From JBCBSZ01 sp039185015 (lineage in GTDB: Bacteria > Actinomycetota > Acidimicrobiia > Acidimicrobiales > Poriferisodalaceae), in contig JBCDAU010000002.1 in assembly GCA_039185015.1 (NCBI GenBank), positions 1 through 64,000 of the forward strand: 64,000 bases of DNA, in the 5' to 3' direction. How positions within the stretch are numbered: the first letter of the stretch is position 1; every line of letters starts with the position of its first letter. The notes below the pieces were generated by a model that saw only the letters and a program-made list of their open reading frames with translations, was not told the DNA's origin and searched no databases. The position numbers were made by a program, and so were the translations under genes. Positions 1 to 8,735 of this stretch are shown here, one piece after another.

Positions 1-84
1 CCCCCCCTGTCCGCGGTCTGCGTGGGCTGTGGCTACCCGGCGTGGCTGACGGGGGCTGCGCCCGCCCCGTTCGGCCTCGCCTGT

Positions 85-1323
85 TCAGCCCTTGCGGCGG
101 ATGAGCTCCACGACCTGCTCCGACGAGTTCACGTCATCGCCCTGTTCTTCGATGAGCGCGGCCCGGTCGGCCTCGGCCTCGGCGGCGGCACCCTCGTCGG
201 CGTCAGCGAGCGCGGCGTCGATGCCGTCGGCGACGATGCGCTCGGCCCAGGCGACGAGCTCGTCGACCATCTCGTCCTCGGGCACGACCTTGACGACCTC
301 GCCCTGCACGAACAGGTGACCGCGCTTGCGGCCGGCGGCGATGCCCAGGTCGGCGCCCTTCGCCTCGCCGGGCCCGTTGACGACGCAGCCCATCACCGCG
401 ACCTGGACGGGCAGCTCCTTGCCCTCGAGCGCGTCCTGCGCCTGCTGGGCAACGGCGTAGACGTCGATCTCGGCGCGGCCGCAGGACGGGCAGGAGATGA
501 GATCGACGCCCTTGCGCTCCCGCAGACCGAGCGACTCGAGCAGCACCCGCCCGGCCTTGGCCTCCTCGACCGGGTCGGCGGTGAGCGAGTACCGGATGGT
601 GTCACCGATGCCCTCGTTGAGCAGCGTGGCGATGCCGGCCGTGGCCTTGATCAGCCCGTTGGGCGGCGGGCCGGCCTCGGTCACCCCGAGATGCAACGGG
701 TGGTCGGTCCACTCCGAGAGCAGTCGGTAGGCAGCGACCATGATGCGGACGTCGGACGCCTTCACCGAGATCTTCACCGTGTCGAAGCCCACGTCCTCGA
801 AATGGCCCAGCTCCCGCTTGGCCGACTCGAGCATCGCCTCGGGGGTCCGCCCGTACCTCTCCTCGATGTCGGGGTCGAGCGAGCCGAGGTTCACCCCGAT
901 GCGGATCGGGACCCCACGGTCCTTCGCCTCCTGGGCGACGGACTTGATGTGCTCGGGCCGCCGGATGTTGCCCGGGTTGAGCCGCAGTCCGTCGACCCCG
1001 GCCTCCAGTGCCTCGAGCGCGCGGCGGTACTGGAAGTGGATGTCGGCGATGATCGGCACCGGCGAGCGGGGCACGATGCGGGCCAGTCCCTCGGCGGCCG
1101 CCTGCTCGTTGCAGGTGCAGCGCACGATGTCGGCACCGGCGCCGGCCAGCTCGTAGATCTGCGCCAGGGTGCCGTCGACGTCCGCGGTCTTGGTGATCGT
1201 CATCGACTGCACCGTGATGGGTGCGTCGCCGCCGACCTCGACCCCGCCGACGGTGATCTTGCGTGTCGGTCGTCGCTTGAACACGTGCCCCAGTGAACCA
1301 GCCGGGCGCCCCGGAGCCGTCAC
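85..1323 (-). CDS. ispG: 4-hydroxy-3-methylbut-2-enyl diphosphate synthase
   Basis: This 412-residue protein has the IspG (GcpE) fold: the N-terminal TIM-barrel part has the TRKITVGGV and PITVQSM motifs, and the C-terminal part has CPSCGR and a later GCVVNGPGE cysteine that together bind the 4Fe-4S cluster. It converts 2-C-methyl-erythritol 2,4-cyclodiphosphate to HMBPP in the MEP isoprenoid pathway. It lies 43 bases downstream of rseP and in the same cluster as dxr, another MEP enzyme, so joint transcription is likely. The start used is a GTG at 1323; a GTG at 1284, just before FKRRPTRK, is an alternative. The last 45 residues are an acidic alanine-rich tail that is probably disordered. Confidence 0.96.
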   Translation of the reverse strand: MTAPGRPAGSLGHVFKRRPTRKITVGGVEVGGDAPITVQSMTITKTADVDGTLAQIYELAGAGADIVRCTCNEQAAAEGLARIVPRSPVPIIADIHFQYRRALEALEAGVDGLRLNPGNIRRPEHIKSVAQEAKDRGVPIRIGVNLGSLDPDIEERYGRTPEAMLESAKRELGHFEDVGFDTVKISVKASDVRIMVAAYRLLSEWTDHPLHLGVTEAGPPPNGLIKATAGIATLLNEGIGDTIRYSLTADPVEEAKAGRVLLESLGLRERKGVDLISCPSCGRAEIDVYAVAQQAQDALEGKELPVQVAVMGCVVNGPGEAKGADLGIAAGRKRGHLFVQGEVVKVVPEDEMVDELVAWAERIVADGIDAALADADEGAAAEAEADRAALIEEQGDDVNSSEQVVELIRRKG

Positions 1324-1366
1324 CCCGCGCCAAACGTCACGGCCGGAGCCGAACGTCGAGGTGTGA

Positions 1367-2596
1367 TCAGTTCAGCGGGTTGGCGATGTCGAGCCAGAGG
1401 GCGCCGAGGCCGAAGAAGATCAGCACCAGGAAGACGCCGTAGGCCACCGGCAGGACCCGCTCGTAGTCGACCCGGTGGCGCTGCTCTCCCGGTCGGGTCC
1501 GCAGCCGCTCGTAGAGCGACACCACGATGTGGCCGCCGTCGAGCGGCGGCAGCGGCGCCAGGTTGAAGATCCCGATGAAGATGTTGAACAGGGCGAACAG
1601 GTAGACGGCGTTCCACACGTTGTCGTTGGCCACGTCGGCGCCGACGTCCACGATGCCGACCACGCTCACCGGACGACTCTCGGGGTTCTCGGTCGGATCG
1701 TCGTCGCCAGGAGCGCTGAACACCCGGCCGGCGAAGTCGGCCAGGTTCGACGGCGTGAAGAAGTTGATGACCCCGGTGATCGACTGGCCGCCGAGGTCGA
1801 CGAACTCGGTGGCAGCGGTGAGGGGCACCTCGGCGAGGGAGAACTCCTCGACGTCGACCTCGACCTGCGAACGCTGCACGCCGAGCAGCCCGGAGCCGTC
1901 CCGATCGCCGAGCGTCGCCGTGGTGGTGACGCGGCTGCCATCACGGTCGACGACGACCTCGACGGTCTCGCCCGGGCGGCTCGAGACCGCCTGGACGAGG
2001 TCGTCCCAGACCTCGATCTGCACGCCGTCGATGCTCACGGGCCGATCGCCGGCCTCCAGCCCGGCGACGTCGGCAGCGCCGCCGACGACCACCTCCTCGA
2101 TGTCCCAGGCGGTCTCGTCGACGAAGGGCCTGCCGTAGCTGACGAACATGACCGCCAGCAGCACGAACGCGATGATGAAGTGCATCGCCGAACCGGCCGA
2201 GGCGACCAGGACCTGGGCCCGGGTGCTCTTGGAGCGGTAGGTCCGGCCCTCGTCGGCCGGATCGACCTCCTCGAGGTTGTTCATGCCGATGATCTTCACG
2301 TAGGCGCCGGCCCAGATGGCCTTGACGCCGAACTCGGTCTCGCCTCGACGGAACGACCAGATGCGGGGACCGAAGCCGAGGAAGAACTCGGTGGCCTTCA
2401 TGCCGGTCCACCGGGCGGTCATGTAGTGGCCGAGCTCGTGCAGGAAGACGACGAAGATCAGCGCCAGGACGAACAGCAGCGCCGGCACCGACACGAAGCC
2501 GAGGACGGCCAGGAGCCCGATGACCGCGAGCGCGCCGACCGGGCTGGACCGCTCGGTGTCCTCGTCCTCACGAATCGCCTGGTCGTCGCTCACCAC
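1367..2596 (-). CDS. rseP: RIP site-2 metalloprotease, RseP family
   Basis: This 409-residue membrane protease carries the zinc motif HELGH at residues 53-57 inside a hydrophobic segment, a central PDZ domain (about residues 180-250), and the second metal-ligand region NLAPLPPLDGGH near residue 365 in a C-terminal membrane segment. Family members cut transmembrane anti-sigma factors or signal peptides within the membrane. The gene sits between dxr and ispG, a common bacterial order. The start is GTG-GTG with a CGGAGG ribosome binding site just upstream; either GTG could be used. Confidence 0.95.
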   Translation of the reverse strand: MVSDDQAIREDEDTERSSPVGALAVIGLLAVLGFVSVPALLFVLALIFVVFLHELGHYMTARWTGMKATEFFLGFGPRIWSFRRGETEFGVKAIWAGAYVKIIGMNNLEEVDPADEGRTYRSKSTRAQVLVASAGSAMHFIIAFVLLAVMFVSYGRPFVDETAWDIEEVVVGGAADVAGLEAGDRPVSIDGVQIEVWDDLVQAVSSRPGETVEVVVDRDGSRVTTTATLGDRDGSGLLGVQRSQVEVDVEEFSLAEVPLTAATEFVDLGGQSITGVINFFTPSNLADFAGRVFSAPGDDDPTENPESRPVSVVGIVDVGADVANDNVWNAVYLFALFNIFIGIFNLAPLPPLDGGHIVVSLYERLRTRPGEQRHRVDYERVLPVAYGVFLVLIFFGLGALWLDIANPLN

Positions 2597-2621
2597 GTGC
2601 CTCCGGTGCGGCTTGCGGATG

Positions 2622-3794
2622 TCACATCCTGCCAGACCGACGCCCGACCTCCGCTTCAGCGGCGAGACGGGCCCGTCGATCGATGTCGATCACAACGTCG
2701 AGTGACCCCATCGGTGTTCCATCGTGCCGTTCCAGGACCGCCTTGAGGCTGTCGGCGATCTCCGTCCAACGAATCCGGCCGTCGAGGAAGGCGTCGACGA
2801 CCACCTCGTTGGCGGCGTTGAGCCAGGTCGGCGCCCCGTCGCCGGCCCGTGCGGCTTCGAAGGCGAGATCGAGGCAGCCGAAGGTCGCCCGATCGGGCGG
2901 TTCGAAGTCGAGGCGGGACAGCTCGGCCCAGTCGATCGCCCCGAACGGCGTGCCGATGCGATCGGGGTACGCCAGGGCGTACCCGATGGGGAGGCGCATG
3001 TCGGGCAGCGAGAGTTGAGCGATCACGGCACCGTCGGTGAACTCGACCATCGAGTGCACGATCGACTGCGGGTGCACGACCACGTCGACGGCGTCGGGGC
3101 CGACGCCGAACAGCTCGATCGCCTCGATGACCTCCAGGCCCTTGTTCATCAGCGTCGAGGAATCGACCGTGATCTTCGGGCCCATCGCCCACGTCGGATG
3201 GGCCAGGGCCTGCTCGACGGTGACCTCGGCGAGCTCGGCGCGGCTCCGCCCTCGGAACGGCCCCCCGCTCGCCGTGAGCAGCAGGCGTCGCAGCTCGGCC
3301 CGTCCGCCTCCGGGGAGGTCGCCCGACCGGAGGCACTGGTGGATCGCGCAGTGCTCGCTGTCGACGGGGACGATCTCGGCCCCCGGCGCCATCTCGGCCC
3401 GCACGACGGGGCCGGCGGCGATCAGCGACTCCTTGTTGGCCAGCGCCAACCGCTTCCCGTTGCGCAGCGCCTCGACGGTGACCGGGAGCCCGGCGAACCC
3501 GACCACGCCGTTGACCACGACGTCGCTGGCGCCCGACACCTGGGCCAGCGCATCCGGTCCGGTGACCAGCTCGGTCCCTGCCGGTAGGCGCTCGGCGAGC
3601 GCCGCCGCCTTCGAGTCGTCGCTCAGCGCCACCACCTTCGGCCGGACCTCGGCGGCCTGCTCGGCGAGCGCGTCGATGCTCGAGCCGGCCGCGAGGACAT
3701 CGATCTCGTAGGCGCCGGGCTCGGCCCGGACCACGTCGAGGGTCTGCGTGCCGATCGATCCGGTCGAGCCGATGACCGCGACCGTGGTGACCAC
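2622..3794 (-). CDS. dxr: 1-deoxy-D-xylulose 5-phosphate reductoisomerase
   Basis: This 390-residue enzyme makes 2-C-methyl-D-erythritol 4-phosphate in the second step of the MEP pathway. The NADPH-binding motif GSTGSIGTQTLDVV is at residues 9-22. The metal and substrate site appears as the PVDSEHCAI segment near residue 145, and there is an ASGGPFR loop and an MGPKITVDSSTLMNKGLE motif. Length is normal for the family. It follows cdsA by 10 bases and precedes rseP by 25 bases, all on the minus strand, so the four genes cdsA-dxr-rseP-ispG probably form one unit. The start is GTG. Confidence 0.97.
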   Translation of the reverse strand: MVTTVAVIGSTGSIGTQTLDVVRAEPGAYEIDVLAAGSSIDALAEQAAEVRPKVVALSDDSKAAALAERLPAGTELVTGPDALAQVSGASDVVVNGVVGFAGLPVTVEALRNGKRLALANKESLIAAGPVVRAEMAPGAEIVPVDSEHCAIHQCLRSGDLPGGGRAELRRLLLTASGGPFRGRSRAELAEVTVEQALAHPTWAMGPKITVDSSTLMNKGLEVIEAIELFGVGPDAVDVVVHPQSIVHSMVEFTDGAVIAQLSLPDMRLPIGYALAYPDRIGTPFGAIDWAELSRLDFEPPDRATFGCLDLAFEAARAGDGAPTWLNAANEVVVDAFLDGRIRWTEIADSLKAVLERHDGTPMGSLDVVIDIDRRARLAAEAEVGRRSGRM

Positions 3795-3804
3795 GGCGAT
3801 CTCG

Positions 3805-5436
3805 TCAGACCGTGAGGCCGACCGGCGCCAGATCGAGCGCCAGCAGCATCAGCCACACCGTCGGCAGGCTGAACAGCAGACCGTCGAAGCGGTCGAGGAA
3901 GCCGCCGTGACCCGGGAGGATCGACCCCATGTCCTTCACGCCGATGTCGCGCTTGATCATCGACTCGGCGAGGTCGCCGATCGGGGCGGCGATCGCGATG
4001 GCCACGCCGATGAGCAGCGCGTCCAGCATCTGGTCGACCGGCGCCACGCCCAGCACACCCATGATGCCGAGGCCCACCACCGCACCGACCATCCCGCCGA
4101 TCAGTCCCTCCCAGGTCTTGTTGGGTGACAGCTCTGGTGCGAGCTGGGACCGTCCGGCGACGCGACCGATGGCGTAGGCGAACACGTCGTGGGCGACCGT
4201 GCCGACGACGGCGGCGAGGAACGCGCCGGTGCCGTGTGTGCCCTTGAGCATCAGCGCGGCGAACGAGGCGCCGAAGCCGACCCACATCACGCCGCCGATC
4301 GTCATCGTGATGCCCTGCAACGGGTGCTTCACCGGATCGATGACGTACGAGGCGAACGTGAACAGCACGAGCAGCGCCAGCACCACCGGGAACGCGGCGA
4401 CGCCCTTCCAGAAGGCGCCCAGGATCAGCCCACCGGTGGCGACGAGACCGAGCAGGTGGGCCGGTCGGTGCCCGGCGCGGCGCAGCGCGGTGAAGAACTC
4501 GCCGACCGCGAGGACGGCCAGCACCGCGACGAGGCCGACGACGGCCCCGGGCGGCCCGAACCGCAACAGCGCGAGCGCGAGCAGGGCGAGGCCGCCACCG
4601 GTGGCGATGGCCGTCGGCAGGTCACGGCCGGCGCCGTCGCGCACCGGGAGGTCGTAGTCGCCCGTCGGCTCCTCGGGCTCCTGCCACACGCCGGTGGTGG
4701 TCGGCGGGCCCTGGGAGGCACCGATGCGGATCGGCTCGGGCTCCGGCTCGGAGGTGCCGTCGGACCAGACCGGTCGGGGGCTCTCCATCGCCGTCCAGGC
4801 GTCGAGCGACTCCTCGTCTGCGACCTCGCTGCGACGGAAGGCGACACCGGGGTCGGGCGCGGGAGCCGCGGGCTCGGGATCGCCGACCTGGATGACGCCG
4901 GTGGCCGGCTCGGTCCAGTGTGGCAGCGGGCCGGTGGCCTCGTCCGGCGGATCGTCGAACCGGAACGCCGGCTCGCCCTCGTCCTCGTCGGCCGACGGAG
5001 CGAGCTCGATGACCTCGGCCGACGCCTCGACCTCGTCGACCACCTCGTCCATCTCGGCGCCCTCGTCCTCGGCGACGATCGCGATCACCGGCTCGGGTTC
5101 GGGCTCCGGCTCGGGCGGCAGCGGCGGCGGCTCGGGCAGCGGTGGCGGAGGGGGCGGCTCGGTCGCGGCGACCGGAGCGGGCTCGGGCGGCGAGGCGGCC
5201 GGATCGCCCAGGCCCTCGACCGAGAAGATGTCGGACGACTCGCCGGGCGCGAGGTCGGGCACGTCACCGAACAGGCTGTCGACGTCGCCGGGCTCGAGAT
5301 CGGGCACGTCGCCGAACAGCGACCCCCCGGACGAACCCTCGTCGGGATCGAAGCGGAAGACGGGACCGTCGGCGTCCGTGGACGTGTCGCCCTCGTCGGC
5401 GTCGCCGGGACGGCGATCGCCTCCACCTGAGTCCAT
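3805..5436 (-). CDS. cdsA: Phosphatidate cytidylyltransferase with long acidic N-terminal extension
   Basis: The C-terminal half (from about residue 270) has eight or so membrane segments and the CdsA signature: SPNKTWEG followed by GDLAESMIKRDIGVKDMG and GHGGFLDRFD. It makes CDP-diacylglycerol from phosphatidate and CTP. The N-terminal 270 residues are unusual: acidic, proline-rich, low-complexity sequence, with a repeated FGDVPDLxPG unit early on. Total length is 543 residues against roughly 260-300 for a plain CdsA. The start codon ATG at 5436 has an AGGAGG site 5 bases upstream, so the extension is very likely translated. It lies downstream of frr, as in Streptomyces. Confidence 0.94.
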   Translation of the reverse strand: MDSGGGDRRPGDADEGDTSTDADGPVFRFDPDEGSSGGSLFGDVPDLEPGDVDSLFGDVPDLAPGESSDIFSVEGLGDPAASPPEPAPVAATEPPPPPPLPEPPPLPPEPEPEPEPVIAIVAEDEGAEMDEVVDEVEASAEVIELAPSADEDEGEPAFRFDDPPDEATGPLPHWTEPATGVIQVGDPEPAAPAPDPGVAFRRSEVADEESLDAWTAMESPRPVWSDGTSEPEPEPIRIGASQGPPTTTGVWQEPEEPTGDYDLPVRDGAGRDLPTAIATGGGLALLALALLRFGPPGAVVGLVAVLAVLAVGEFFTALRRAGHRPAHLLGLVATGGLILGAFWKGVAAFPVVLALLVLFTFASYVIDPVKHPLQGITMTIGGVMWVGFGASFAALMLKGTHGTGAFLAAVVGTVAHDVFAYAIGRVAGRSQLAPELSPNKTWEGLIGGMVGAVVGLGIMGVLGVAPVDQMLDALLIGVAIAIAAPIGDLAESMIKRDIGVKDMGSILPGHGGFLDRFDGLLFSLPTVWLMLLALDLAPVGLTV

Positions 5437-5529
5437 GCCTACCTCCTGTGCGGCAGCTCCACCGTAGGCGCCGGGACCCCGCGAGTCGCGGTATGGGGTG
5501 TCGGGACCCGGGCAGCGCGGTGAGGCTCC

Positions 5530-6096
5530 TCAGATCTCGAGGAGCTCGCTCTCCTTGGCCTCGAGGAGACGATCGATCTCCTCGACGTGACGCTGGGTGA
5601 GCTTGTCGAGCTCCTTCTCGCCTCGTTCGAGCTCGTCGGCCGAGAGGTCGCCGTCCTTCTCCAGGTCGGAGAGGTCGGTGCGACCCGACCGCCGGACGTT
5701 GCGGACGGCGATGCGCCCGTCCTCGGCCATGTTCTTCACGACCCGGACCAGCTCCTTGCGCCGCTCCTCCGTGAGGGGCGGGAAGGCCAACCGCAGCACG
5801 TTGCCGTCGCTCGACGGGCTCATCCCGAGGTTGGAGTCACGGATCGCCTTCTCGATCGCCTCGATCGAGCTCTTGTCGAAGGGCGACACGACGAGCAGGC
5901 GCGCCTCGGGGACGCTGAACCCGGCCAGCTGCTGCAGGGGCACGTCGGTGCCGTAGTACGAGACGGTGATCCGCTCGAGCAGCGCGGGTGAGGCCCGGCC
6001 GGTGCGGATGCTGGCGAACTCGGACTGGGCGTGCTCGACCGCCTTGGCCATCTTCTCCTCGACCTCGAGATGGACGGCTTCGACCAGCTCGCTCAT
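5530..6096 (-). CDS. frr: Ribosome recycling factor
   Basis: This 188-residue protein matches ribosome recycling factor over its full length, including GRASPALLERITVSYYGTDVPL and the late NVRRSGR segment. With EF-G it splits the post-termination ribosome. It lies between pyrH and cdsA in the conserved order rpsB-tsf-pyrH-frr-cdsA. No clear Shine-Dalgarno sequence precedes the ATG. Confidence 0.97.
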   Translation of the reverse strand: MSELVEAVHLEVEEKMAKAVEHAQSEFASIRTGRASPALLERITVSYYGTDVPLQQLAGFSVPEARLLVVSPFDKSSIEAIEKAIRDSNLGMSPSSDGNVLRLAFPPLTEERRKELVRVVKNMAEDGRIAVRNVRRSGRTDLSDLEKDGDLSADELERGEKELDKLTQRHVEEIDRLLEAKESELLEI

Positions 6097-6145
6097 CGGA
6101 GGGCGTCGTTCGTGTCGAACGCCGGGCTCATCGGAGAAGGTGGGC

Positions 6146-6874
6146 TCATCGAACCAGAGTACCGACCTGCTCGCCTTCGATGACGGCCCGGATGTTGCCC
6201 GGTGCGAGCAGGTCGAAGATCGCGATCGGCAGGTCGTTGTCCATGCAGAGCGCGATGGCGGCAGCGTCCATCACCTTGAGTCCCTTGCTGAGGACGTCGA
6301 TGAAGCTGACCTCGTCGAGCTTGGTGGCGTCGGGGTCGAGCTTCGGATCGGCGGTGTAGACGCCGTCCACGCCCGAGTGCGTGCCCTTGAGCACGGCCTC
6401 GGCCTCGATCTCGTTGGCCCGCAGCGCTGCTGCGGTGTCGGTGGTGAAGTAGGGGTTGCCGGAGCCGGCTGCGAACACGACGACGCGGCCCTTCTCCAGG
6501 TGGCGGATCGCCCGCCGGCGGATGTACGGCTCGGCGATCTGGGCCATGTTGATCGCAGACTGCACCCGGGTCGGTTGGCCGGCCCGCTCGAGCGAGTCCT
6601 GGAGCGCGAGGGCGTTGATGACCGTGGCGAGCATGCCCATGTAGTCGGACTGGGCGCGGTCCATGCCTGCGCCGGATCCGGTCATGCCTCGCCAGATGTT
6701 GCCGCCGCCCACGACGACGGCCACGTCCACGCCGAGCGAGGAGCGGACGTCGACGATCTCGGCGGCCAGCTTGTCGACCACTCGGCCGTCGATGGAGTAG
6801 CCGGACTCGTCGGCCAGCGCTTCACCGGAGAGCTTCAGCACGACCCGCTTCCACTGCGGTGCGGTGTCGGTCAT
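6146..6874 (-). CDS. pyrH: UMP kinase
   Basis: This 242-residue amino-acid-kinase-fold enzyme phosphorylates UMP to UDP. Visible motifs are KLSGEAL near residue 14, VVVGGGNIWRG in the phosphate-binding loop, and the TADPKLDPDA region. The CGGAGG ribosome site lies 6 bases before the ATG. It is 31 bases downstream of tsf and 49 bases upstream of frr, so it is part of the translation operon. Confidence 0.97.
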   Translation of the reverse strand: MTDTAPQWKRVVLKLSGEALADESGYSIDGRVVDKLAAEIVDVRSSLGVDVAVVVGGGNIWRGMTGSGAGMDRAQSDYMGMLATVINALALQDSLERAGQPTRVQSAINMAQIAEPYIRRRAIRHLEKGRVVVFAAGSGNPYFTTDTAAALRANEIEAEAVLKGTHSGVDGVYTADPKLDPDATKLDEVSFIDVLSKGLKVMDAAAIALCMDNDLPIAIFDLLAPGNIRAVIEGEQVGTLVR

Positions 6875-6905
6875 CGGTCGCCTCCGGGGGTCGTCGTGGC
6901 CGGGT

Positions 6906-7697
6906 TCACCCGATCTCGGACTGGGCGAAGCGGACCAGCGAGGCGTCGCCGAGGAGCTTGGCGATGGTCTGCTTCTCGTCGCGCACGAAGCCCTGCTCGA
7001 GGAGGACGACCTCCTTGTAGAAGCCGTTGAGGCGACCCTCGACGATCTTCGGCAGGGCGGCCTCGGGCTTGCCCTCGTTGCGGCTCAGGGTCTCGAGCGT
7101 CGACCGCTCGGCCTCGATGACGTCGGCCGGGACCTCGTCACGGGTGGCGTACTTCGGCCGGCTGAACGAGACGTGCATGGCGACGTCCTTGGCCAGGTCG
7201 GAGTTGCCTCCGGCGAGCTCGACGAGCACACCGTTGACACCACGACCGTCCTGGCTGTGGAGGTAGCCGCCCACGACGTTCCCATCGGCGGCCGGGTAGT
7301 GGACGATGTCACCCACCTCGATGTGCTCCTTGAGCGTGAGGCGCATGTCCTCGACGCGGGCGTCGAAGGCCGTCACGGCCTCGGGTCCGCCGGCGGCGAC
7401 GGCGTCGGCCATCTCGCCGACGAGCGTCGTGAAGTCGTCGCTCTTGGCCACGAAGTCGGTCTCGGACTTGAGCTGGACGACGGCGCCGCCCTCCTCGCCG
7501 ATCGACAGCGCCACGGTGCCCTGGCTGTTCTCCCGGTCGGAACGACCGGCCATCTTGGCGATGCCCTTCTCGCGCAGCCACGTGGCTGCGGCCTCGGCAT
7601 CGCCGTCGTTCTCCTGGAGCGCCTTCTTGGCGTCCATCATCCCGGCGCCGGTCGCCTTGCGCAGCGCCTGCACGTCCTTCGCGGTGAACTCCGCCAT
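6906..7697 (-). CDS. tsf: Elongation factor Ts
   Basis: This 263-residue protein is the nucleotide exchange factor for EF-Tu. The N-terminal UBA-like segment includes VQALRKATGAGMMDAKKAL, and the signature ETDFVAKSDDF and HVSFSRPKY follow. It directly follows rpsB (36-base gap) and precedes pyrH. Length fits the shorter actinobacterial forms. Confidence 0.97.
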   Translation of the reverse strand: MAEFTAKDVQALRKATGAGMMDAKKALQENDGDAEAAATWLREKGIAKMAGRSDRENSQGTVALSIGEEGGAVVQLKSETDFVAKSDDFTTLVGEMADAVAAGGPEAVTAFDARVEDMRLTLKEHIEVGDIVHYPAADGNVVGGYLHSQDGRGVNGVLVELAGGNSDLAKDVAMHVSFSRPKYATRDEVPADVIEAERSTLETLSRNEGKPEAALPKIVEGRLNGFYKEVVLLEQGFVRDEKQTIAKLLGDASLVRFAQSEIG

Positions 7698-7733
7698 CGC
7701 TGGTTCTTCGTCCTCGTTCTCGGTGGTGGGGGG

Positions 7734-8522
7734 TCAGTCCTGCGCTGCGGCCGCGGCCTCGGCGGCGACCTCGACGCGGGCGAGCTGCTCAGGGGAGGCC
7801 TCGTCGGCCGGCGCGGTGACGGCGCTGCCCTTGGCACCGATGTAGCGGCCCTCGAGCACGGCGTCTGCCACGACGCGGCTGAGCAGCGTGGTCGAGCGGA
7901 TCGCGTCGTCGTTGCCCGGGATCACGTAGTCGATCACGTCGGGATCGCAGTTGGAGTCGACGACGGCGACGACCGGGATCTTCAGCCGGTTGGCCTCGTT
8001 CACGGCGATGTGCTCGCGCTTGGTGTCGAGCACGAACATCGCGTCCGGCGGGCGGTGCAGGTTGCGGATGCCGCCCAGGTAGCGCTGGAGCTTCTCGAGC
8101 TCACGCGTGAGGAGCAGGGCTTCCTTCTTCGGCATCGCCTCGAAGTCACCGGCGGACTGCATGGCCTCGAGCTCGAGCATCTTCTTCACGCGGCCGTGGA
8201 TGGTGCGGAAGTTGGTCATCATGCCGCCCAGCCAACGCTGGTTGACGTACGGCATGGCGCAGCGGCGGGCGTACGCCGCGATCGAGTCCTGCGCCTGCTT
8301 CTTCGTGCCGACGAAGAGGACGGTGCCGCCGTCGGCGACCAGGTCGCGGACGAAGGTGTAGGACTTGTCGATCCCGCTCAGGCTCTGCTGCAGGTCGAAG
8401 ATGTGGATGCCGTTGCGCTCGCCCCAGATGTAGCGATCCATCTTGGGGTCCCAACGGCGGGTCTGATGACCGAAGTGCACGCCTGCTTCGAGCAGCTGGC
8501 GCATGCTGACGACGGGGGCCAT
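7734..8522 (-). CDS. rpsB: 30S ribosomal protein S2
   Basis: This 262-residue protein starts MAPVVSMRQLLEAGVHFGHQ, the standard S2 N-terminus. The frame stays open 42 codons further upstream, but the ATG at 8522 has a strong GGAGGAG site 6 bases before it and matches where S2 proteins begin. Other S2 landmarks are RWDPKMDRYIWGERNGIHI and the late PDVIDYVIPGNDDAIRS. It is the first gene of the rpsB-tsf-pyrH-frr-cdsA run. The C-terminal 30 residues are alanine-rich. Confidence 0.97.
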   Translation of the reverse strand: MAPVVSMRQLLEAGVHFGHQTRRWDPKMDRYIWGERNGIHIFDLQQSLSGIDKSYTFVRDLVADGGTVLFVGTKKQAQDSIAAYARRCAMPYVNQRWLGGMMTNFRTIHGRVKKMLELEAMQSAGDFEAMPKKEALLLTRELEKLQRYLGGIRNLHRPPDAMFVLDTKREHIAVNEANRLKIPVVAVVDSNCDPDVIDYVIPGNDDAIRSTTLLSRVVADAVLEGRYIGAKGSAVTAPADEASPEQLARVEVAAEAAAAAQD

Positions 8523-8652
8523 GGTTGTCTCCTCCCTCGGTTCTCCTCGCCGGGCTGCAACGCCGATCGGGGTGATCGACGACCGAGTGGACGCGCCCGG
8601 TGTGATGTGCATTCGTCTTGGGGTTCGGCGCCCGAGACCGGACGCCACACGA

Positions 8653-8670
8653 GCGGGCCACCTGGCCCGC
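8653..8670 (-). promoter_or_regulatory. Hairpin in rpsB leader
   Basis: A perfect 7-base stem (GCGGGCC at 8653-8659, GGCCCGC at 8664-8670) with a 4-base loop lies just downstream of the presumed transcription start. Leaders of ribosomal protein operons often bind the encoded protein. Whether this one does is inference. Confidence 0.35.
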
Positions 8671-8680
8671 CCGAGCGGCC

Positions 8681-8686
8681 AGTGTA
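8681..8686 (-). promoter_or_regulatory. Putative -10 element of rpsB operon
   Basis: The minus strand reads TACACT here, in the 213-base gap upstream of rpsB. A start about 7 bases further on would give a leader of about 150 bases. No good -35 match is seen. The call rests on position and hexamer only. Confidence 0.4.
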
Positions 8687-8735
8687 GACGTGGTCGGCAC
8701 GGATCGGCGACCCGCCGTCGGAGCTGGACGTCCGC

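Noticed and set aside
1..84. Possible start of another gene at the window edge
   Set aside because: The 84 bases show no start, ribosome site or recognisable peptide on either strand.
6864..8687. A 607-codon plus-strand frame across tsf and rpsB
   Set aside because: tsf and rpsB on the minus strand are unmistakable, so this is antisense shadow.
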